A stretch of 64,000 bases of DNA from JANMZO01 sp963763135 (GTDB lineage: Bacteria > Actinomycetota > Acidimicrobiia > Acidimicrobiales > JANYDT01). Made by a program: the position numbers and the translations under genes. The stretch's first letter is position 1. Each line of letters opens with the position of its first letter. The stretch lies in the NCBI GenBank assembly GCA_963763135.1, contig CAVXNJ010000003.1, positions 248,001 through 312,000 on the forward strand, given 5' to 3'. Below the pieces are notes generated by a model that saw nothing but the letters and a program-made list of their open reading frames with translations, did no database searches and had not been told where the DNA came from. This document shows positions 51,207 to 59,989 of the stretch, piece after piece.

Positions 51207-52930
51207 GCCTCCTCAGCCGGCGATTGGCCTGGAACCAGCACGTCAAGCGGGTCGCTTCCCAAACGGTCGTGGCTGATCTTTCCGTCCGATTGTTAAGTAC
51301 CTTTACGATTGATCCGCTGGGTCCGTATATGGGTGACGCGTTGTGTCAGACGTTCGTCCCGGAGATCACCGTCGGGGGTTTTGACCAGATCGTCCAGGAG
51401 CTTTTCGCGTTCGACGGTTCCGCCGGCGATTGCATCGTCGTATGGCCCCGGTTTGAGGACTTGTGGCAGGGGAATTGGCCACTTCTGGAACACGACGGGG
51501 ATGCGACCCTCGACCGGCTGCACGAGATCGCCGACGTCGCCGCCGATCGGGCCGCATCGAACGGCCAGACACTGCTGTTCGTACTCCCAGCGCTACCACA
51601 GGCCCAGCCCCTTGGCGTGGGTGATGCCGGCAACTGTTTCGGTGTAGCCGCCGTGTGTCATCGCACCCGTGAATCGCTGCGTTCCAAGCTCACCGTCGCG
51701 CCTGGCACCCTGGTCGCTGATGCGGAGGATGTCGTCCGACAACTCGGCATCGCCGCAACTTTCGACAATCGGCGGATGTCGGCCGCGAGCATCCCGTACA
51801 CCGAGGAAGCGTTTGCCCTGATGGGCGATCGACTGGCCCGGTTGTTGATTCTCAGTCGTCGCGGTGCTCGAAAGGTTGCCGTCGTCGACGCCGACAACAC
51901 GCTCTGGGGCGGAGTGGTGGGCGAGGAGGGCGCTGACGGTGTGGATCTGTCAGGTCAGGGTCCCGGCGCGTCGTTCCTTGAATTCCAGTCGTACCTTCTT
52001 GCGCTTCGGCGAGCCGGCATGATCATCGCCGTTGCCAGCAAGAACAACGAGGCTGACGCGTTCGAGGCGTTTGGACGTCGGGAGATGATCCTGAGGCGTG
52101 ACCATCTCGCGGCTTGGCGAATCAACTGGGACCCCAAGTCGCGAAACATCGAAGCGATGGCCGAAGAACTGAACTTGGGAACCGCGTCGATGGTCTTCAT
52201 CGATGACTCGCCAATGGAACGCGCCGAGGTTGTCGACTCGCTGCCGGAAGTTGCTGTGCTCGCTATGCCGGAAGATCCCGCTGGTTGGTGGGAAAGCGTC
52301 GCCCGCTCCGGGGTTCTCGACCGGCTTCCACCGACGGCGTCCGACCTCGGCCGGGCCGAGTCGTACGCCACCGAGACGCAGCGACGTGTCGTTCGCTCCC
52401 AGCTTTCTCACGAGGAGTTTCTACGGGGCCTGGAACTGGAGGTGTCCGTGATCACGCCCAGCGAAGCGGACCTCGCCCGGTTTGCCCAGCTGATCTCCAA
52501 GACCAACCAGTTCACGCTTGGAGGCGAACGACATTCCGAGGCTTCTCTTCGGACGATGCTCAAGGACGGCGCGGCGGCGCGTTTGTTTGCGGCCAAGGAT
52601 CGCTTCGGCGACTACGGCGTGATTGGTGCGATCCTGCTTCGCCCCACGTCGCCCGCTGACGCGGCACAGGACATTTCCATCAGTTCGCCGGGCCTGCTGC
52701 TCGACAGTTTTGTTCTCAGCTGCCGGGCGATGGAGCGCGGAATTGAAGATGCCATGTTGGCCGAAGCGGCCGGACTTGGCGCCAAACGGGTGACCGTGTT
52801 CGAAACGCCTAAGAACGTCCCGGCCCGAAACTGGCTGGCGGGATACGGGGTTGATCGGCCGGGCGAGAACGTGAACTTTGAGGCGTTCGACCACCAGCCG
52901 ACCTGGCCCGGGCATCTGCGACGAGACTGA
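51203..52930 (+). CDS. FkbH-like HAD-IIIC family protein
   Basis: 575 residues. Central HAD domain (about 225-370): KVAVVDADNTLWGGVVGE with the nucleophile region D-x-D-N-T-L-W, IIAVASKNNEADAFEAF, and VFIDDSPMERAEVV. The C-terminal part (~400-575; FAQLISKTNQFTLGGERHSE, FGDYGVIGAILLR) is the GNAT-like domain common to FkbH proteins. FkbH enzymes dephosphorylate and load a glyceryl group from 1,3-bisphosphoglycerate on the phosphopantetheine of ACP. The N-terminal ~200 residues resemble an SGNH-like domain often fused in this family, weakly. Coupled to the ACP gene by a 4-nt overlap. Confidence 0.88.
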   Translation: MSLLSRRLAWNQHVKRVASQTVVADLSVRLLSTFTIDPLGPYMGDALCQTFVPEITVGGFDQIVQELFAFDGSAGDCIVVWPRFEDLWQGNWPLLEHDGDATLDRLHEIADVAADRAASNGQTLLFVLPALPQAQPLGVGDAGNCFGVAAVCHRTRESLRSKLTVAPGTLVADAEDVVRQLGIAATFDNRRMSAASIPYTEEAFALMGDRLARLLILSRRGARKVAVVDADNTLWGGVVGEEGADGVDLSGQGPGASFLEFQSYLLALRRAGMIIAVASKNNEADAFEAFGRREMILRRDHLAAWRINWDPKSRNIEAMAEELNLGTASMVFIDDSPMERAEVVDSLPEVAVLAMPEDPAGWWESVARSGVLDRLPPTASDLGRAESYATETQRRVVRSQLSHEEFLRGLELEVSVITPSEADLARFAQLISKTNQFTLGGERHSEASLRTMLKDGAAARLFAAKDRFGDYGVIGAILLRPTSPADAAQDISISSPGLLLDSFVLSCRAMERGIEDAMLAEAAGLGAKRVTVFETPKNVPARNWLAGYGVDRPGENVNFEAFDHQPTWPGHLRRD

Positions 52931-53058
52931 TCTGCGCGCTCCGACGCCAGCGCCGATGGCTGCGCGGAGCACCTGCGGTTCGTGATGACGGACATCAGAG
53001 AGCGGCCGTCAATTCAGGGTCGCTCGCTGCCGGCCCAACGCGTGAAAGCCTGGGCGCC

Positions 53059-54483
53059 GTGAAGATCAACATGCCGTTCGGCGGCGAGGAATCGGGTCGT
53101 GCGCCGGCGGTTCGCGCGGTGTTCCCGTTGTGGCCGATCGGCCTGGTCGCTGCGATGTACGGGCTGTGTGCGGCCGTCGCCTCGCGACGAACCCGTGAGG
53201 CCGAGCGCCTTCTTTACGCTCGGCTCCCGCTGCGGACCTTTGGCGATGCCTTGCGTCATGGGTGGCTCCCCGAGCCGGTAACCGTGTCTATCCAAGCCCT
53301 GGTGATGCGGATCGGTCAGACGCTGAGCGTCGGTCGGACGTTGAGCGTCATGCTTGGCGTCGCGTTACTGCTCATGGCCCACGGCATCGCGAAGCAGATG
53401 GACCTTCGGGGATCGAAGCTCACGACCGCCCTGCTGCTCACGAATGGCGTGCTTGTCGCTCAAGGGTTCCTGGTCGACCCGGCGGTGCAGCGTGCGTTTG
53501 CGGCGTGCCTCGTCGTGATGGCTTTTGTGCGGCGCACGACACGCCCGGGTCTGTTGAGCTATCTCTTCTCGGGAATGGCCTCAGCCGGAGCGTGTCTGGT
53601 GGAGCCTCGACTCCTGGTACTCGTGGCCGCGTTGGCCGCCGCCGATGTCGGCTTCACATGGTTCGGTGGCCGACGCTGGGAGGCCGTGCTTCTCGCCCCG
53701 ATAGTCGTGGGAGCGACGGGATGCGCCGTCGCCGTCGCCTACAGATCCAACCGTGCGGGGGATTTCCAGTCAGGGTCGATCTGGCCCTGGGCTACCGCCG
53801 CTCACGTGCTCGTGGCGCTGGCATCGGTGATCGCACTGGTGCTCGGTGTCGCGATCTCGCGTCGCTCTCCTCGCAATTGGATGCTGGTCGCCTGGATCCT
53901 CGCCGGACTCGTCAACGTCGGCTGGGCCGTATTGCGATCCGACCCACCCGTATGGTGGAGCCTCCCGGCGGTTTGGATGGTCCTGGTCGGTTGGTTCGAC
54001 CGTGAGTCGTCCTCGGTGGGATCGCGAATCGTTGGACTGAGCCTTGGTTCATTGTTGATCGCGGTTTCAGCGCTAGGTTGGGCGACAGTCGTTCGACCGG
54101 TGCCCGACCTATCGAAGCTATCGACGACCCTGTTCAACGAATCTCGATTGGGGGACCAGGTGATATTCCTCCCAAGTGCAACCCGAATAGCGTTTGAGTT
54201 CGACCGGCCCGTCGATCGGCTTCTGCCGGTCCCCGAGTTTCCTGATGCGCCGTGGGGCGGGTACCCGTCGGCGACGGCGACTCCGGCTGTTCTTCCCTCG
54301 ACCGTCGCGGAACGAACAGCCGACACTGCCACCCGCCTGTGGGTCGTGTCCGATACGGCAAAACCTGGCCACGACCTCTCTGCGGTCGACGCGTTGGCGT
54401 ATCTGAAACAACAGATTCCGGTGATCGAGAAAAGCGCTGGGTCCATTCGACTTCAGTGTTTCGAACTCGGAATTGCGCCCTGA
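53059..54483 (+). CDS. Polytopic membrane protein (GT-C-like, uncertain)
   Basis: 474 residues with GTG 53059 (ATG 53071 possible). About nine TM helices (for example LLSYLFSGMASAGACLVEP, VLVALASVIALVLGVAI, WSLPAVWMVLVGWF), followed by a ~120-residue soluble C-terminal part with beta and alpha elements. Layout resembles mannosyltransferase-type GT-C enzymes, with the first loop carrying charged residues (TREAERLLYARLPLRTFGDAL) in place of the usual D-E. No firm family assignment. Its stop overlaps the next start (TGATG), so both are translated together. Confidence 0.65.
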   Translation: MKINMPFGGEESGRAPAVRAVFPLWPIGLVAAMYGLCAAVASRRTREAERLLYARLPLRTFGDALRHGWLPEPVTVSIQALVMRIGQTLSVGRTLSVMLGVALLLMAHGIAKQMDLRGSKLTTALLLTNGVLVAQGFLVDPAVQRAFAACLVVMAFVRRTTRPGLLSYLFSGMASAGACLVEPRLLVLVAALAAADVGFTWFGGRRWEAVLLAPIVVGATGCAVAVAYRSNRAGDFQSGSIWPWATAAHVLVALASVIALVLGVAISRRSPRNWMLVAWILAGLVNVGWAVLRSDPPVWWSLPAVWMVLVGWFDRESSSVGSRIVGLSLGSLLIAVSALGWATVVRPVPDLSKLSTTLFNESRLGDQVIFLPSATRIAFEFDRPVDRLLPVPEFPDAPWGGYPSATATPAVLPSTVAERTADTATRLWVVSDTAKPGHDLSAVDALAYLKQQIPVIEKSAGSIRLQCFELGIAP

Positions 54484-56669
54484 TGCTCAGATCAACGAAA
54501 CGACGCGCCGGTCGGCATCTTCCTCGGTCGGCCGGATCTCCGGGCCCTTCGACGGATCACGGCCCCGGGCGGGTCAAGGTCGCCGGAGGGCGTGCCGAAA
54601 GTAGAGAGATGTTGAGCACCCAGGTCGTGCACGAGCCGAGCATCGGCTCACTCACCTATGACGAGGAGATACGCGACTGCACGCTCGACGAAGTGTGTGT
54701 CGTGCGAGTCGGTGATCGCGTGCTCGTGCTACCGATCGACGCGGAACTGGCAGCGGGGTCCGGGTTCGAAGTCATCGAAATCGACTCGACCTATCTCACC
54801 TCCATCGGGGTGAAGCCGCGACCTTCCGAAACGGCGCAGCACCAACGTTCCGTATCGGTGGAACACGAGGCAGCTGACGGGAATGCGGACGGCGCCAATG
54901 CGGTCGACGAACAAGCGGTCGACGAACAAGCGGTAGACGGGATTTCGGTCGTCGCCAATGCGGTCGACGAGCAAGCGGTCGGCGCCGACGTGACCGGGTC
55001 CGCACCCTTCGCGTTGTTGCCGACGCTCGAACCGGTATCGCTTTCGGCCGTTGAGGCAGGGTCGTTGCCGACGGTGGAACAGGCGTCGCTCCCCGCACTG
55101 GAGCCGGTCTCGCTTCCGACTGCCGGTGAACCGCTCGTCGGGCGCACTGCTTGGAGTGACAGCCACTCCCTCCATCAAGAAGATGAATCCATGATCGGCA
55201 CGCTCGGAGATACCGCGTCTGCCGATGCTGCGTCAATCGATACCGCGCCTGTTGATACAGCGTCTGTAGGAACCGAGCATGATCGGCGATTGCCAACCCC
55301 GTGGGCTGATGCGCTCCAAGACACGTACATCTCGGCACCTTCGACGGCCACGGCTGAAACGCTAACAGGGGCGACTCCTTCGTCACCGGCCTCCGGCGTG
55401 GCTCCCGTTCATTCGCCCATAGCGGCGCAGTTGGTCGACTGGTCAGTGCTCGACGCAGTTGTCGAACCGGCGCGTCCGCTCGACGTCGCGAGTGCGAGTC
55501 GCGATGACGGTCTTGGGTTATCGCCGGTCGGGTGGCCGGAGATCGACCGACGGGCGCCGGAAATCCTCGATACGGCGCCGGCCGCGTTCAATCCGCTGGC
55601 TCGACCCAACCCGGCGGCTCAGCCGACGAACCGCTCGGGTGATCGCTCAGATGGCCTGGCGCAGGCATCGGCTCCATTCGCACCGTCCAATCTCGCACCC
55701 GCGGCCGGATCTGCTCCGGCCGGGATTCCGGATGCGTCGACGGCCGTGAATCCGCCGACGTCGAGCCCGACGCCAGCGTCCAGTTCGGCGCCAGCCATTT
55801 CGGCGCCAGCGTCCAGCATCGAAGCGTTAGCTACCACCCTGTCGACGTCCACGCCCGCCACGGTTACGTCGCCGACCGCCAACGTGGTGAGCGCCCCGGT
55901 TGACCGAACGGCAACCGGCCCGAGCGAAGATGCGCTTGGCGCATCGCCGAGTGCTCCGCTCGCCGCCGTGCCGAGTGTCGAAACCGCAACGTTTGCCTCC
56001 GTCGTCGCATCGCAACTTGTGATCAGCGGTTCCGGTGACGTCGACGGGGACGCACACAGCATCAGTTTCGTTCTTGCTCCCGGCGAGGCGATGGAGATCC
56101 GCGGCGGCGACGACGCTGAGGTGCTGCGGCTGTTTCGTACGCTAGCGGGGTTTGTGGCTCCGGCCTCGGGGTCCCTCGATGTTGACGGCGAAGAGCGAAG
56201 TGCGCTCGCCGCGCCTGAACGGGCGAGACGCGAAGCACTCTTCAGCGGTGCGCTGTTCGATTCGGCCGTGCTCATTCCCGAACGGTCCGTGGCCGCTAAC
56301 CTCGAAATTCCGCTCTTGGCCGCCGGGATTGCGCCGGCGACCGCTGCTGCCATGACGGCAAGCCGCTTGGAGACCATGGGACTGTCGGTCCTGGGTCCGC
56401 ATCGCATCGATTTCCTCTCCAGTGACCTCCGCGTGCTGGTTGGCGCGGCCAGGTCGCTGATCATGCCCTCACCCCTGGTTGTCATCGCCATGGACACGCG
56501 GGTATTGGCCGACGAGACCGTCAAGTGGCTTCACGCCCTCGTGGACCAGGCCCGCCGAGGCGGAGCGGCGGTCGTTTACCGCTCCAATGATCCCCGCTTC
56601 GGCTTCGACGGCGGCCGCGCCGTGGTGCTCAGCAACGGCGTTCTGGCGCCAATCGGCAACTCTCGCTGA
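54483..56669 (+). CDS. Disordered protein ending in a degenerate ABC ATPase domain
   Basis: 728 residues from ATG 54483, overlapping the previous stop; ATG 54609 is an alternative. A small N-terminal unit (CVVRVGDRVLVLPIDAELA) is followed by ~430 residues of low-complexity Ala/Ser/Thr/Pro sequence with repeats such as AVDEQ. The last ~210 residues follow the ABC ATPase fold in order: SFVLAPGEAMEIRGGDDAEVLRLFRTLAGFVAPASGSLDVDG, then a LolD/MacB-like middle, then MPSPLVVIAMDTRVLADETVKWLHALV and VVYRSNDPRF. The Walker A lysine, LSGGQ signature, DE of Walker B and switch His are all replaced. So it probably cannot hydrolyse ATP; a structural or regulatory role is inferred. Confidence 0.7.
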   Translation: MLRSTKRRAGRHLPRSAGSPGPSTDHGPGRVKVAGGRAESREMLSTQVVHEPSIGSLTYDEEIRDCTLDEVCVVRVGDRVLVLPIDAELAAGSGFEVIEIDSTYLTSIGVKPRPSETAQHQRSVSVEHEAADGNADGANAVDEQAVDEQAVDGISVVANAVDEQAVGADVTGSAPFALLPTLEPVSLSAVEAGSLPTVEQASLPALEPVSLPTAGEPLVGRTAWSDSHSLHQEDESMIGTLGDTASADAASIDTAPVDTASVGTEHDRRLPTPWADALQDTYISAPSTATAETLTGATPSSPASGVAPVHSPIAAQLVDWSVLDAVVEPARPLDVASASRDDGLGLSPVGWPEIDRRAPEILDTAPAAFNPLARPNPAAQPTNRSGDRSDGLAQASAPFAPSNLAPAAGSAPAGIPDASTAVNPPTSSPTPASSSAPAISAPASSIEALATTLSTSTPATVTSPTANVVSAPVDRTATGPSEDALGASPSAPLAAVPSVETATFASVVASQLVISGSGDVDGDAHSISFVLAPGEAMEIRGGDDAEVLRLFRTLAGFVAPASGSLDVDGEERSALAAPERARREALFSGALFDSAVLIPERSVAANLEIPLLAAGIAPATAAAMTASRLETMGLSVLGPHRIDFLSSDLRVLVGAARSLIMPSPLVVIAMDTRVLADETVKWLHALVDQARRGGAAVVYRSNDPRFGFDGGRAVVLSNGVLAPIGNSR

Positions 56670-56798
56670 GCACGTAGCGCGCTTTTCGCGCCGTGTGTCA
56701 GGACAATGGCCCCATCTCGGTAGGAATTTGGCACTTTCTTTCACGAATAGCTCGTATCGTGTCGACAGTCTGATTTTCCTCGACCATCATTGTTAGCG

Positions 56799-57710
56799 AT
56801 GGATCTTCGCCAACTTGCCGCCCTGACCGCGGTCGCTGACTGCGGTACGTTTTCGGCGGCGGCTGAGCGTTTGCACACCGTCCAGTCCAACGTTTCAGCT
56901 CACATCGCGCGTCTCGAACGCCAACTCGGTGTGACACTGATCGATCGCTCGGCCGGTCGGCTGACGGAAGAGGGCGAAGTGGTCGTGGCCCGGGCTCGAC
57001 GCGTCCAAAACGAACTTGATGCCCTGGTAGCCGACGTGAACGCGCTTCGAAACGAGGTCATCGGCGAGGTCCATGTCGGCGTGATCGGCACGGTCGCACG
57101 CTGGTTGGTCCCGGCGCTGCACCACCGTATGACGATGCTGCATCCCGGTGTGCGGCTGGTCGTGGTTGATGCTTCGACCACATCGCTGGCCCCCCAGCTT
57201 CTGGCCGGAACGCTTTCGCTTGCTGTCGTCAACCTTCCGATCGCCGATCCCGACATGGCGATCACTGCACTGTTCGAGGAGGACATGATCGCCGTGGTCC
57301 CGATCGACCATCCGCTGTATGTCCACGACACGCTCGATGTCCGAGACCTCGACGGCGTTCCGGTGATCCTCCCGCCCAAGGGGACGTCGTATCGAACGGA
57401 ACTCGACCGCTCCGCAGAACTCGTCGGAATAACGCTCGTGCCCCGGGCCGAGATCGACGGGGTCCGGTTGATCGCGTCACTCGCATTCGACGGCGTGGGC
57501 GTGGCCGTGGTCCCTGCGACCGCCGTCCCGCCGAAGGCCAGCGGCCCATGGAAGGCGATCCCCGTCTCGGGAATGCCGCCCCGGGTGGTTGGTGTGGTTC
57601 AGCGTCGACGCGGCATGCTTCCGGCACCCGCCCGGGCACTGATGGATGTGCTGCGTACGGTGCTCGTGGTCGAAGCGGCCCGCCAGAGCGGTGTGCGTCT
57701 GATCCGGTAG
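56799..57710 (+). CDS. LysR-family transcriptional regulator
   Basis: 303 residues from ATG 56799. N-terminal winged helix-turn-helix: MDLRQLAALTAVADCGTFSAAAERLHTVQSNVSAHIARLERQLGV, the LysR signature. Then the periplasmic-binding-protein-like sensor domain with VHVGVIGTVARWLVPAL and RTELDRSAELVGITLVPRAEIDGVRLIASLAFDGVGVAVVP. The effector is unknown. It lies between the polysaccharide locus and the LLM oxidoreductase gene on the same strand, so it may regulate the downstream gene. Upstream 56670-56798 holds no clear promoter. Confidence 0.92.
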   Translation: MDLRQLAALTAVADCGTFSAAAERLHTVQSNVSAHIARLERQLGVTLIDRSAGRLTEEGEVVVARARRVQNELDALVADVNALRNEVIGEVHVGVIGTVARWLVPALHHRMTMLHPGVRLVVVDASTTSLAPQLLAGTLSLAVVNLPIADPDMAITALFEEDMIAVVPIDHPLYVHDTLDVRDLDGVPVILPPKGTSYRTELDRSAELVGITLVPRAEIDGVRLIASLAFDGVGVAVVPATAVPPKASGPWKAIPVSGMPPRVVGVVQRRRGMLPAPARALMDVLRTVLVVEAARQSGVRLIR

Positions 57711-57799
57711 TGACTCGGGCCGATTGTGCTTCGGCGCACCGACATCGTGAGGGACGCCCGACGCGGAGCCCGTCGCCATTGACGTTAACGTGCTGTTCC

Positions 57800-58726
57800 G
57801 TGAGTCGACCCTTTCGCTTTGGTATTCAGCTACGTAACGCGCCTGACGGGGCGCAGTGGCGGGTGCTCGCCCGAAAGGCCGAGGCACTCGGGTACTCCAC
57901 GCTGTTTCTGCCCGACCACTTCGAAGATGCCTGGAGCCCCACGGTGCCCCTCACCGTAGCTGCGGAAGCGACCACGACGCTGAAGGTCGGGGCGTTGGTC
58001 TACGACAACGATTACCGCCATCCGCTCGTGTTGGCTCGCGACATGGCGATGCTCGACGTCTTCAGCCAAGGTCGGGTCGAGTTCGGTCTTGGAGCGGGTT
58101 GGATGACGACCGACTATCAACAGTCGGGTATTCCGCTCGATCCGCCCGGTGTCCGCATCGATCGTTTGGCCGAGAGTTTGGAGATCTTCCGGCAACTCTG
58201 GACCGAAGAGCGCGTTTCGTACAGCGGTACGCACTATCAACTGGCCGGAGCGAGCTGTCATCCCCGGCCCTTTACGCCGGGCGGACCGCCGGTGATTGTC
58301 GGCGGTGGGGGCAAACGTGTCCTTGGCATCGCCGCCCGACATGCGTCGATCATCGGCGTAAATCCGGAGCTCACCTCGGGTCAGGCCGGAGTCGAGGCCG
58401 CCCAGACGGGGGTCGCGGCCCGCTATCTTCAACGGATCGAATGGATCAGGGAAGCGGCGGGTGACCGTTTCGACGAGATTGAACTGCAGATCCTGTGTCG
58501 GATCGAAAAGGTCCATCCCGATCGGTTGGCCTTCGCCAAAGACGTCGCCCCGTTCTTCGGCCTCAGTCCAGACGAAGCCCTGAAAATGCCGATAGTTCTG
58601 GTGGGCACCGTTGACCAGATTTGCGAGGATCTCATCGAACGCCGCGAGACCTACGGTTTCTCCTACATAGTCGTCCACGACATGGACGCGTTCGCCCCCG
58701 TCGTCGAGCGGCTCACCGGGAAGTGA
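57800..58726 (+). CDS. LLM-class F420-dependent oxidoreductase
   Basis: 308 residues from GTG 57800; the frame stays open upstream into the LysR gene, but that part is not coding-like. Luciferase-like TIM barrel: FRFGIQLRNAPDGAQWRVLARKAEALGYSTLFLPDHF, TTTLKVGALVYDNDYRHPLVLARDMAMLDVFSQGRVEFGLGAGW, PPVIVGGGGKRVLGIAARHASIIG. Family members use reduced F420 (or FMNH2); in actinobacteria with this pattern F420 is more likely. Substrate unknown. nadD follows 5 nt after the stop. Confidence 0.88.
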   Translation: MSRPFRFGIQLRNAPDGAQWRVLARKAEALGYSTLFLPDHFEDAWSPTVPLTVAAEATTTLKVGALVYDNDYRHPLVLARDMAMLDVFSQGRVEFGLGAGWMTTDYQQSGIPLDPPGVRIDRLAESLEIFRQLWTEERVSYSGTHYQLAGASCHPRPFTPGGPPVIVGGGGKRVLGIAARHASIIGVNPELTSGQAGVEAAQTGVAARYLQRIEWIREAAGDRFDEIELQILCRIEKVHPDRLAFAKDVAPFFGLSPDEALKMPIVLVGTVDQICEDLIERRETYGFSYIVVHDMDAFAPVVERLTGK

Positions 58727-58731
58727 CGACC

Positions 58732-59358
58732 ATGTCCGGACCCGGCGAATCACCAGCTTCGGAACACCCACGATCGGAGCGGGTCGGCATCCTGGGCGGC
58801 ACGTTCGATCCGATTCACGTCGCTCATCTCGCTGTCGCGATAGCCGCGAAACATCAGCTACAGCTCGACTACGTGCTGTTGATGGTGGCGAACGTGCCGT
58901 GGCAGAAGGCGAAGGTGCGCAATGTGAGCGACGCCGATGCTCGCCTGGCCATGGTCGAGGCCGCATGCGTGGGCTATCCGGGGCTTCGTCCGAGTCGTAT
59001 GGAAATCGACCGAGGGGGCGACAGCTACACCGCCGACACCCTCGCTTCGCTTCACGAACCGGGCCGCGAGCTGTTCCTCATCATCGGGTCCGATCTGGTC
59101 GGCGACCTCACCACCTGGAAGCGGTGGGAGGAGATCCCGCCGCTGTGCACGCTGGCGGTCGCATACCGACCCGGTGAAGCGGGCGACGATGAACTTGCCC
59201 CCGGATGGCGCAGCACCCCGATCCGGCTCCCGGCGCTGGAAATATCCTCCACCGAACTGCGGCAGATGGTCAGCGAAGGCCGACCCATCGATTTCCTGGT
59301 TCCCGCACCGGTGATCGACGTCATCAACACCCGCGGGCTCTACCGCGACCGGGCATAG
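58732..59358 (+). CDS. nadD: Nicotinate-nucleotide adenylyltransferase
   Basis: 208 residues from ATG 58732. Adenylylates nicotinate mononucleotide in NAD synthesis. Motifs: VGILGGTFDPIHVAHLAVA (GGTFDPxHxxHL, with H-V-A-H for the usual H-x-G-H), NVPWQKAKV, MEIDRGGDSYTADTL, FLIIGSDLVGDLTTWKRWEEI and LEISSTELRQMVSEGRPIDFLVP, all diagnostic for NadD. The following rsfS gene is its usual partner. A 190-nt gap follows with a candidate promoter for rsfS. Confidence 0.94.
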   Translation: MSGPGESPASEHPRSERVGILGGTFDPIHVAHLAVAIAAKHQLQLDYVLLMVANVPWQKAKVRNVSDADARLAMVEAACVGYPGLRPSRMEIDRGGDSYTADTLASLHEPGRELFLIIGSDLVGDLTTWKRWEEIPPLCTLAVAYRPGEAGDDELAPGWRSTPIRLPALEISSTELRQMVSEGRPIDFLVPAPVIDVINTRGLYRDRA

Positions 59359-59502
59359 GACCGGTCCGGGCGGGACCGCAGGCAACGTGAAACGACGATT
59401 TCGAGGTACGTACGCCAAGTCCGGGTCGCTCGACGCTGCGGTCTTCACTCGCTCCCAACGGTCTCGGCGCCGGGAAAAACTGAGTAGATCGCCATATGGC
59501 TC

Positions 59503-59508
59503 TAACCT
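59503..59508 (+). promoter_or_regulatory. Candidate -10 element for rsfS
   Basis: TAACCT in the 190-nt gap after nadD, 40 nt before the rsfS GTG; the leader would contain AAGGAG at 59539. No clear -35. Confidence 0.3.
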
Positions 59509-59548
59509 TGGTCGTGATCTCCGGGTTGAGGTCCGTGCAAGGAGCAAT

Positions 59549-59989
59549 GTGTCAGTGTCAACAATCGCTACATCACCAACGGTTTCGACCGCCGACGATA
59601 TTCGGGAACTCGTGATCGTCGCCGCTCGAGCGGCCGACGACAAAAAAGCCGATGACGTGATCATCCTGGATGTGGGCGAGACGCTGGCGATTACCGACGC
59701 GTTCCTGATTGCGAGCGCCGGCAACCCTCGCCTGGTTGCGACGATCGCCGACAGTATTGAAGCCGCGGTGAAGGCCGCCGGTGGACCCGGACCAATGGCT
59801 ACCGAAGGACTCGAGGAAGCAAGTTGGGTACTGCTCGACTTTGGTGGCTTCGTCGTTCACGTGTTTCTCGAAGAAACCCGTCGCTACTACGACCTTGAAC
59901 GGCTGTGGGCCGACGCTCCGAAAATTGAATGGAGAGACGACGCGCACCCGGCTGCCGGTGTTGCGCCGGCCCTGTCCCAGTTTTCGTGA
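59549..59989 (+). CDS. rsfS: Ribosomal silencing factor RsfS
   Basis: 146 residues from GTG 59549 (AAGGAG 4 nt upstream; GTG 59555 also possible); a longer open frame from 59387 has no family features. RsfS binds L14 of the 50S subunit and blocks subunit joining in starvation. Motifs: VIVAARAADDKKADDVIILDVGETLAITDAFLIASAGNPRLV, then GLEEASWVLLDFGGFVVHVFLEETRRYYDLERLWADAP. Follows nadD, as usual. The stop overlaps the next gene by 4 nt (GTGA). Confidence 0.93.
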   Translation: MSVSTIATSPTVSTADDIRELVIVAARAADDKKADDVIILDVGETLAITDAFLIASAGNPRLVATIADSIEAAVKAAGGPGPMATEGLEEASWVLLDFGGFVVHVFLEETRRYYDLERLWADAPKIEWRDDAHPAAGVAPALSQFS

